Source: an uncultured Lachnospiraceae bacterium (GTDB lineage Bacteria > Bacillota > Clostridia > Lachnospirales > Lachnospiraceae). Taken from it: a stretch of DNA of 11,836 bases. Below the pieces are notes generated by a model. It made no database searches and had not been told where the DNA came from. It worked only from the letters and a program-made list of their open reading frames with translations. Position numbers and translations under genes: made by a program. Location of the stretch: contig CAMALD010000017.1 in assembly GCA_945836355.1 (NCBI GenBank), forward strand, positions 1-11,836. The letters are read 5' to 3'. Within the stretch, counting starts at the first letter, position 1; each line of letters starts with the position of its first letter. Shown in pieces: positions 7,040 through 11,836 of this stretch.

Positions 7040-7275
7040 ACAAACCTCCGGTACGCAGCAAATGCAGTCGGTGAAAAAAATGCGGAAATGCAAGATATAC
7101 TTTTGATATACAGAGAAAGCAGCTTGGTTGGGTGACATGATTTAAATTCAAGAAATGTCGTGCATTTTGCGAAGAAGTATTGTATACTGATATTAAGCTT
7201 TTAGTTTTTTTGAAAGAGTGCGCTTTGAGAAAGTAAAGTATAAAAATGCATATTGGGGAAAGGAGTTGTGGTTGA

Positions 7276-8190
7276 ATGAATAAGACAGCACTGGTTATCA
7301 TGGCGGCAGGTATGGGCAGCCGTTACGGCGGAGGGATAAAACAGCTGGAGCGTGTCGGTCCTTCGGGCGAGATTATCATGGATTATTCCATTCATGACGC
7401 TGTGGCGGCAGGCTTTGACAAGGTGGTTTTTATCACCAGAAAGGATCTGGAAAAGGATTTTCGGGAGATTATCGGAAACCGTGTCGAGAAGAAGATTGAG
7501 GCGGAATATGTGTTTCAGGAGCTCGACAATCTGCCGGAGGGCTTTACCGCTCCTGCGCAGCGTACCAAGCCGTGGGGTACGGGGCACGCGATACTGTCCT
7601 GTCTTGGCACGGTGAAAGAGCCTTTTGCCATCATCAATGCAGACGATTATTATGGAAGAGAGGCCTTTGTGAAGCTGCATGATTTTCTGGCGCAGGTTGA
7701 TATGACAAAGGGCGGTCAATATTGCATGGCCGGATTTGTGCTTGGAAATACGTTAAGCGATAACGGTACGGTCACAAGAGGTGTCTGCACCGTGAGTGAG
7801 AGCGGCTATCTGGAGAAGGTGGAGGAGACCTTTTCAATTGAACAAAAGGGCGATATTGCTGTGGCAAAGACGGCAGCGGGGGAGCCTGTAGAATTGTCCC
7901 TGGACAGTGCGGTATCGATGAATATGTGGGGAGTTACGCCTGAGTTTTTGGGAGAGCTGCAAAAGGGCTTTGCGGAATTTCTGAAGGCGGGTGCAATAAG
8001 TGACCTGAAATCGGAGTACCTTCTTCCTCAGGTAATTGATAAAATGATTCAGGAAAAACGCGCAAGCGTCAAAGTGCTCAAGACAGAGGATAAATGGTTT
8101 GGTGTGACTTATCAGGAAGATAAGGCCGCTGTGGTAAAGGCACTGCAAAAGCTCGTGGATGCAGGCGTGTATCCGGGCAGGCTTGGCTGA
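7276..8190 (+). CDS. Nucleotidyltransferase, sugar-nucleotide pyrophosphorylase-like
   Basis: A 304-residue Rossmann-like NTP transferase. The N-terminal nucleotide-binding signature reads A10-A-G-M-G-S-R16-Y-G-G-G-I-K22-Q, a variant of the GxGxRxxxxxxK loop of glucose-1-phosphate thymidylyl/uridylyltransferases. KPWGTGHAIL (98-107) resembles the nucleobase/sugar contact loop. IINADDYYG (119-127) carries the metal-binding Asp pair D123-D124. The C-terminal half ends SVKVLKTEDKWFGVTYQEDK, with no added acyltransferase or left-handed helix domain. The likely reaction is NTP + sugar-1-phosphate to NDP-sugar + PPi; the sugar and nucleotide cannot be told. AGGAG (7261-7265) is ten bases upstream. 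The 236-base gap after recD2 (containing TATACT at 7183-7188 without a good -35) suggests its own promoter, though I cannot fix one. It has no sugar-pathway neighbour here. Confidence 0.82.
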   Translation: MNKTALVIMAAGMGSRYGGGIKQLERVGPSGEIIMDYSIHDAVAAGFDKVVFITRKDLEKDFREIIGNRVEKKIEAEYVFQELDNLPEGFTAPAQRTKPWGTGHAILSCLGTVKEPFAIINADDYYGREAFVKLHDFLAQVDMTKGGQYCMAGFVLGNTLSDNGTVTRGVCTVSESGYLEKVEETFSIEQKGDIAVAKTAAGEPVELSLDSAVSMNMWGVTPEFLGELQKGFAEFLKAGAISDLKSEYLLPQVIDKMIQEKRASVKVLKTEDKWFGVTYQEDKAAVVKALQKLVDAGVYPGRLG

Positions 8191-8244
8191 TTACGCGGCG
8201 CTGTGTTTTCTGCACGGGAAGGAAATGGATAGTTACGGGGGATT

Positions 8245-9024
8245 ATGGTACAAACAGACAGAAGAGCGCTGCGTAAAAGGGTGGCAGAACGGCTGGCTGC
8301 GCTGATTTATCCGAGGCGTTGTCCGGTGTGCGAGAAAATTGTAACTCCACGGGGAGCCTTAATCTGCAGGGACTGCAAAAAGGAGCTGCGCTATATAAAG
8401 CAGCCCTCGTGCATGCGGTGCGGCAGACAGCTGTCCTATGCGGAGCACGAGTATTGCAGTGAGTGCGCGGGAAAAAGATTTTCCTACGACCGGGGATATG
8501 CAGTCTGGCAGTATGACGCCAGAATGCGGCACTCGCTGGGAGCATTCAAGTATCATTCGAAGCGGGAATATGCGGATTTCTATGTCACCGAGGCGGTTCG
8601 GCTGTATGGCGACCGGATTCGGGCGCAGGCACCGGAGGTGCTGATTCCGGTGCCGATTCACCGCGCGAAAAGAAAGCAGAGAGGCTTCAACCAGGCAGAG
8701 TGTCTGGCGGAAAGGCTCGGCGCACAGCTTGGGATTCCGGTGGATGCAGGCTGTCTGGTCCGACACAAAAAAACAATGCCGTTAAAAGAACTTGGTGCGA
8801 AGGAGCGCGCGAGAGAACTGCACGGAGCGTTCCGCATCAGGGAAAAGGTACCGCCCGGATATCGCAGCGTGATGCTGGTTGATGATATCTATACAACGGG
8901 AAATACGTTGGAGGAATGCGCTGCTGTCCTGAAAAAAGCAGGTGTTCAAAAGATTACATTTCTCTGTATTGCCATTGGGGCAGCAGGAAATAAAAACCAA
9001 AAGGGGGATAAGGCATGGACGTAA
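8245..9024 (+). CDS. comFC: ComFC-type phosphoribosyltransferase-like protein
   Basis: A 259-residue ComF-family protein (B. subtilis ComFC, E. coli GntX), needed for DNA uptake in competent bacteria. The exact reaction is not settled in general. Four CxxC pairs form the N-terminal zinc region: C26/C29, C41/C44, C56/C59 and C71/C74. Next come GAFKYHSKREYADFY and the family signature IPVPIHRAKRKQRGFNQAE. The PRPP-binding loop is VMLVDDIYTTGNTL (209-222, D213-D214, T217-T218-G219). The start uses GGGGGA a few bases upstream. It lies 54 bases after the nucleotidyltransferase and overlaps the next gene by 10 bases, so translation is probably coupled. The comFA helicase usually found with it in B. 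subtilis is not here, so competence cannot be inferred from this gene alone. Confidence 0.93.
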   Translation: MVQTDRRALRKRVAERLAALIYPRRCPVCEKIVTPRGALICRDCKKELRYIKQPSCMRCGRQLSYAEHEYCSECAGKRFSYDRGYAVWQYDARMRHSLGAFKYHSKREYADFYVTEAVRLYGDRIRAQAPEVLIPVPIHRAKRKQRGFNQAECLAERLGAQLGIPVDAGCLVRHKKTMPLKELGAKERARELHGAFRIREKVPPGYRSVMLVDDIYTTGNTLEECAAVLKKAGVQKITFLCIAIGAAGNKNQKGDKAWT

Positions 9025-9416
9025 GGAGTTGTAAGGGATGCGGAAGGTTATTTAACTATTTGAGTGGAGCGCCTCTTTGTCCGGATTGTTTGCGAAAGCT
9101 GGATGACAAATACCAGCAGGTCAAGGAGTATATTTATGAGCATAAGGATGCCGGAATCCAGCAGGTAGCCGATGACAATGATGTCAGTATCAAACAGATT
9201 CGCCAGTGGGTGCGCGAGGAGAAGCTGGAGTTTTCCGAGAGCTCACAGGTTGGTCTGGAGTGTGAGAAGTGTGGCACGATGATTCGGTCGGGAAGATTCT
9301 GCAAACAGTGCAAGGAGCAGCTTGCCAATAATCTCGGAGGTCTGTATCAAAAGAGCGAGCCGACAATAAAGAAGAATACCGATGCGGGCGCGCGGATGAG
9401 GTTTCTGGATAATTAA
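9015..9416 (+). CDS. yvyF: YvyF-like flagellar operon zinc-finger/HTH protein
   Basis: A 133-residue protein of the flagellar-operon family with B. subtilis YvyF as reference. Two Cys4 clusters flank a helix-turn-helix-like middle: C6/C9 with C22/C25, then residues about 47-72 (AGIQQVADDNDVSIKQIRQW), then C83/C86 with C96/C99. The second pattern, LECEKCGTMIRSGRFCKQC, is diagnostic of the family. The role is not firmly known; the layout suggests a DNA- or protein-binding regulator. The ATG overlaps the comFC end by 10 bases and has AAGGGGG upstream. In B. subtilis yvyF follows comFC and precedes flgM. Here it is instead followed by a terminator-like repeat and a convergent gene. Confidence 0.9.
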   Translation: MDVRSCKGCGRLFNYLSGAPLCPDCLRKLDDKYQQVKEYIYEHKDAGIQQVADDNDVSIKQIRQWVREEKLEFSESSQVGLECEKCGTMIRSGRFCKQCKEQLANNLGGLYQKSEPTIKKNTDAGARMRFLDN

Positions 9417-9430
9417 TTTTGTACGGACAG

Positions 9431-9477
9431 AATCCCGGCATATTTACTGCTGGATGGCAGGTAAATATGCCGGGATT
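9431..9477. terminator. Perfect 17-bp inverted repeat between convergent genes
   Basis: The arm 9431-9447 (AATCCCGGCATATTTAC) is exactly complementary to 9461-9477, with a 13-base loop that can pair further (TGC with GCA). It lies 14 bases after the yvyF stop and 9 bases from the cvfB stop, the expected place for a shared bidirectional terminator. The T run is weak on both sides (GATTTATTAT on plus), so it relies on stem strength. An RNA-stabilising 3' end is also possible. Confidence 0.8.
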
Positions 9478-9486
9478 TATTATGGT

Positions 9487-10377
9487 CTAATATTTACTGT
9501 GGGAGCTGTCCATGCCGACCGCCTTGATGCCGACGTTGGAGATGGTAATTTTACCCTCCTTCATCAGGTGGCCGATGGCGCGCTTAAAAGCATTCTTGCC
9601 GATGTGGAATTCGTTTTTGATAGCCTCCGGGTCGGATTTGTCGTGGAACGGAAGGAAACCGCCGCATGCCACGAGGCGCCGGTAGATGGCTTCGGCATCC
9701 TCGTCCAACTGAAGGTGCGCCTGCTTGCGAAGGCTCAAGGTCAGCTTGCCGTCAGGCAGCACTGCACTCACTCTGCCCTCAATGGTTTCTCCGATTCTGA
9801 GAGGCTGGAATAATTCATTCTTTGGAATCATTGCGGAAAAACGGTTGTCAACCGCGACATACGCACCGAAGGAATCTATAATCTCATAGACGATACCGCT
9901 TACGGTGTCGTTGAGCTTGTATGCGGAGTCTGTATGGAGATACGGATATACCTTTGCGGTAGCGCAGAGGCGTTTGCTCTTATCGATATAGAGAGCCACC
10001 AGCACGTTGTCCCCCGGCTTGACTCTTGCAATCTGTTCTTTAAAAGGAAGAAGGAGGTCCTTGGCGAGTCCCCAGCTTAAGAATGCACCGATTTTAGCTA
10101 CCTCTTTGACCGGAAGAACAGCGACGCTGCCGAGTGTGAGCGGGGGAATGGTTGTAGTTGCAATCGGGCGGTCTTCGGAATCCTTGTACAAAAAGACGCG
10201 GATGCGCATGCCCGGATGGGGCTGCTTTGGTGCCTGATTCTTCGGCAGAAGTACACGATCCGCCTCGAGGATTTCGGGTCCGGCGCCCTGCTCCCTTACA
10301 CCGCCGATATCGGAAAGATAGACACCGTTTTCGGTTGTCTTTACAATTTCCAGCTCTTGTATCATGCCAAGTTTCAT
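9487..10377 (-). CDS. cvfB: CvfB/YitL-like S1-domain RNA-binding protein
   Basis: A 296-residue protein of the CvfB family (conserved virulence factor B in Staphylococcus, YitL in Bacillus), an RNA-binding regulator affecting virulence-factor expression there. The layout is of repeated S1-like beta-barrels followed by a winged helix. The first barrel is near the N-terminus (KLGMIQELEIVKTTENGVYL). A second, around 75-140, has GSVAVLPVKEVAKIGAFLSWG. A third, around 150-210, has SGIVYEIIDSFGAYVAVDNR and LPDGKLTLSLR. A C-terminal helical winged domain at about 225-285 has FHIGKNAFKRAIGHLMKEGKI. The start at 10377 matches the family N-terminus and has AAAGGG about 11 bases upstream. It is the only minus-strand gene here, convergent with yvyF and divergent from the protease gene, so it is monocistronic. 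Its target RNAs are unknown. Confidence 0.92.
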   Translation of the reverse strand: MKLGMIQELEIVKTTENGVYLSDIGGVREQGAGPEILEADRVLLPKNQAPKQPHPGMRIRVFLYKDSEDRPIATTTIPPLTLGSVAVLPVKEVAKIGAFLSWGLAKDLLLPFKEQIARVKPGDNVLVALYIDKSKRLCATAKVYPYLHTDSAYKLNDTVSGIVYEIIDSFGAYVAVDNRFSAMIPKNELFQPLRIGETIEGRVSAVLPDGKLTLSLRKQAHLQLDEDAEAIYRRLVACGGFLPFHDKSDPEAIKNEFHIGKNAFKRAIGHLMKEGKITISNVGIKAVGMDSSHSKY

Positions 10378-10432
10378 ATATATTCAAGCCCTTTCTTGTA
10401 CCTTGTAATTCATTTTTTTGTATGTTACAATT

Positions 10433-10461
10433 ACTATAATATGAACCGGGGCATTTTGCAA
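10433..10461 (-). promoter_or_regulatory. Sigma-A-like promoter of cvfB
   Basis: Read on the minus strand, TTGCAA (10461-10456) and TATAGT (10438-10433) are separated by exactly 17 bases. They match the consensus at four of six and five of six positions. The predicted start near 10426 gives a leader of about 50 bases before the cvfB ATG. Confidence 0.55.
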
Positions 10462-10557
10462 GGGGAGAATTTTTTGAGTATCCGCATTTTTCACCACCTT
10501 GTCTTTGTTGTGAGCCGGAGAGTTGTTCAGAGTCGGATTGTATTCGAGCGGTGATGT

Positions 10558-10599
10558 GATTTTTCGGATGTTTTGCACACCTACAGCGCGATTTGTCCC
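10558..10599 (+). repeat. 28-bp dispersed repeat, copy 2, with flank
   Basis: 10572-10599 matches 1-28 at 26 of 28 positions, in the same orientation. The adjoining 10558-10575 (GATTTTTCGGATGTTTTG) resembles the reverse complement of 101-120, so the full element may be at least about 40 bases long. Copy 2 sits between divergent genes, copy 1 upstream of the calcium-loop gene. Neither copy appears to be coding. Confidence 0.7.
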
Positions 10600-10623
10600 T
10601 GTCTGAGCTGGCGGCAGGGTTTT
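10597..10623 (+). terminator. Terminator-like hairpin after repeat copy 2
   Basis: CCCTGTC (10597-10603) pairs with GGCAGGG (10613-10619) with one G-U pair and a 9-base loop, followed directly by TTTT (10620-10623). It resembles a weak intrinsic terminator on the plus strand, yet no plus-strand gene ends nearby. It could block transcription entering the protease gene or be part of the repeat element. Confidence 0.4.
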
Positions 10624-10690
10624 GGTATACCGCCCGGATAGTATTTGAATGATGCCGAGATTTTTCTTTGGATAGAGGAGTGAATGTATC

Positions 10691-11644
10691 ATGCAATCGA
10701 ATATTGCTAAAACAAATCAAATATTTCTGATTACCATACTGGTATCGCTGTGCGCGTCGTTTCTGCCGATTAGCCGGTGGTTTCCTGATTATGCGGGAAA
10801 AATCCTGTTTTCCGAGGTGGTTCTGGCGGCTCCGGGGGCGGTGTATCTGCTTGCCGGACACAGGAGCTATGCGCAGGCAGTGCGCCTTAAGCGCATACGC
10901 CCGAGCACCATTGTCTGGCTGGTGCTGTTTACCGTATGCATCTCACCGCTTATGGGCATGGTAAACGCCATTTCCATGCTGTTTGTGGAAAATTCCACCA
11001 CCGCGGCAATGAGCGAGGTGGTAACGGGACACTCCTATGTGTTTAGCATGGTTTTGATTGCATTTATTCCGTGTGTTTTTGAGGAATCGGTTTATCGCGG
11101 CATATTTTACAATGAGTACCGCAAAGTCTCACCGGTCCGGGGAATGCTGTTGTCGGCATTGCTGTTTGGGCTGATGCACGGAAACCTGAATCAGTTTTCG
11201 TACGCATTCCTGATGGGAATTATTTTTGCGCTGGTTATCGAAGCAACGGATTCCATACTGGCTTCCATGATTATGCATTTTCTGATTAACGGTTTTTCTA
11301 CTACGGTCATGATGCTCTTGTCAAAATGGGATGAGAATGCGATGCAGGAGGCGCTGGGGGCTGTGGAAAATCAGAACACGCTGGGGAGCGTGATACGCAG
11401 CAGCCTGCCGATGGCTGTGATCGGTACGATATTTGCCGTGGTTGTATACCGCCTGATTGCAGCCAATGAGGGACGGCTGCAGGATGTAGATGCGATGTTT
11501 GGAATCGGGAAAAACAAAAACGAGCAGACACGGGAGCTACAGGCTCCGGCATCTGCCCCGAAGACACGATTGTTTACGGTGCCGCTTGCGGTAGGCGTTA
11601 TCATGTGCACCGCACTGATGATTCTAAACGAGATTATGCCATAA
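10691..11644 (+). CDS. CPBP (CAAX/Rce1-type) intramembrane metalloprotease
   Basis: A 317-residue multi-pass membrane protein of the CPBP family. Active-site motifs are intact: E131-E132-S-V-Y-R136 (EExxxR), LFGLMH163 followed by GNLNQF (FxxxH-type motif), and H196-F-L-I-N200 (HxxxN). The catalytic glutamate and histidines are therefore all present. Hydrophobic segments are visible from about residue 10 on, including ITILVSLCASFLPI and IVWLVLFTVCISPLMGMV, and VFSMVLIAFIPCVF just before the EE motif. A charged cytoplasmic-looking stretch (about 258-295) precedes a last membrane helix (FTVPLAVGVIMCTALMIL). Bacterial members are linked to bacteriocin self-immunity, peptide maturation or stress signalling, but no bacteriocin gene is present here, so the substrate is unknown. 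GAGGAG lies ten bases before the ATG. Confidence 0.9.
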   Translation: MQSNIAKTNQIFLITILVSLCASFLPISRWFPDYAGKILFSEVVLAAPGAVYLLAGHRSYAQAVRLKRIRPSTIVWLVLFTVCISPLMGMVNAISMLFVENSTTAAMSEVVTGHSYVFSMVLIAFIPCVFEESVYRGIFYNEYRKVSPVRGMLLSALLFGLMHGNLNQFSYAFLMGIIFALVIEATDSILASMIMHFLINGFSTTVMMLLSKWDENAMQEALGAVENQNTLGSVIRSSLPMAVIGTIFAVVVYRLIAANEGRLQDVDAMFGIGKNKNEQTRELQAPASAPKTRLFTVPLAVGVIMCTALMILNEIMP

Positions 11645-11828
11645 TATCCGGGTGATAACAGGGGGTTAATCCTTCAGTTTATTTCTGCTTGGCAGTATCC
11701 CTGGCTATGGTTGTTGCATACTTCGGTATTGACAGAAGGATAAGCAATCAACCAGTTTCGGAACAGACCGACACCCACACTTGGATAGGTCGAAGAGTCA
11801 CAACAATTGAGTTATGGAGGTAATTGGA
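11641..11828 (+). ncRNA. Possible structured 5' leader RNA of the edge gene
   Basis: This spacer before the gene at 11829 contains a compound fold. TGGTTG (11708-11713) pairs with CAACCA (11749-11754) and TTGC (11714-11717) with GCAA (11744-11747), with one bulged base. Inside, ATAC-TTCG-GTAT forms a perfect tetraloop hairpin (11718-11729), leaving a single-stranded purine-rich TGACAGAAGGATAA (11730-11743). A further weak stem pairs GACC (11766-11769) with GGTC (11788-11791). No known riboswitch signature (c-di-GMP, T-box, SAM, TPP) is recognised. No clear promoter or terminator is seen either. A cis-regulatory leader is inference. Confidence 0.35.
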
Positions 11829-11836
11829 ATGACAGG
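11829..11836 (+). CDS. Start of a gene cut by the window edge
   Basis: Only ATG ACA GG is present (Met-Thr-...). The start is supported by GGAGG at 11816-11820 with an eight-base spacer, the best-looking unassigned ribosome site in the window. The product cannot be identified. Flagellar genes (flgM, flgN, flgK) follow yvyF in B. subtilis, so a flagellar gene is a guess from context only. Confidence 0.6.

Larger units (their letters stand above)
10378..10690. other. Divergent intergenic region, cvfB / CPBP protease
   Basis: A 313-base spacer with no convincing gene. It holds the minus-strand cvfB promoter (10433-10461), repeat copy 2 with its flank (10558-10599), a hairpin with a T run (10597-10623), the 8-base palindrome GGTATACC (10624-10631), and GAGGAG (10675-10680) as ribosome site for the gene at 10691. 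A plus-strand TATAAT at 10435-10440 overlaps the cvfB -10 but lacks a good -35. A weak alternative for the protease gene is TTGGTA (10622-10627) with TTGAAT (10645-10650), 17-base spacer. Confidence 0.6.

Noticed and set aside
9454..9813. 119-residue plus-strand open frame
   Set aside because: It is antisense to cvfB and begins inside the inverted repeat between convergent genes. cvfB has clear S1 and winged-helix features on the other strand.
10435..10440. Perfect plus-strand TATAAT as promoter of the CPBP gene
   Set aside because: No acceptable -35 lies 16-18 bases upstream, the gene start is about 250 bases away, and a terminator-like hairpin lies between. It is better explained as the overlap of the minus-strand cvfB -10.

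Overview
The window looks like chromosome of a motile Gram-positive gut Clostridium relative, most likely Lachnospiraceae close to Roseburia or Agathobacter. This is inferred from protein character, Gram-positive-type gene orders, strong AGGAGG-type ribosome sites and moderate GC. No rRNA, tRNA, CRISPR array, transposase or phage gene is visible, and most of the window is core genome.

Layout: positions 1-310 are non-coding, with a copy of a 28-bp repeat, several small hairpins and a sigma-28-like promoter. Positions 311-1510 encode a 399-residue protein with EF-hand-like calcium loops and no signal peptide. A good sigma-A promoter (1609-1637) then starts a tight operon: an MreB/Mbl actin homologue, two rod proteins (FlgF/FlhO-like and FlgG/FlhP-like) and a FlgJ-type rod-binding protein, ending at 4749. 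The mbl-flhO-flhP order is the same as in Bacillus subtilis. A strong hairpin separates this operon from recD2 (4817-7039), a helicase gene that lacks a clear ribosome site.

Next come a sugar-nucleotide-type nucleotidyltransferase (7276-8190) and the pair comFC-yvyF (8245-9416, overlapping by 10 bases). In B. subtilis that pair leads directly into flgM-flgN-flgK-flgL. Here the run is interrupted by a 17-bp perfect inverted repeat, a convergent cvfB gene (9487-10377, minus), a 313-base divergent spacer holding the second copy of the 28-bp repeat, and a CPBP/CAAX-type membrane protease gene (10691-11644). The window ends in a 184-base spacer with apparent RNA structure and the first codons of another plus-strand gene (ATG at 11829, good ribosome site) that cannot be identified.

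Taken together, the window carries two conserved flagellar loci of Gram-positive type: rod genes tied to a cell-shape gene, and the comF/yvyF locus. DNA repair (recD2), RNA-binding (cvfB) and membrane-protease genes lie among them. No clearly new defence or mobile system is visible. The items most worth follow-up are the calcium-loop protein with a flagellar-type promoter, the structured leader at the right edge, and the dispersed repeat.
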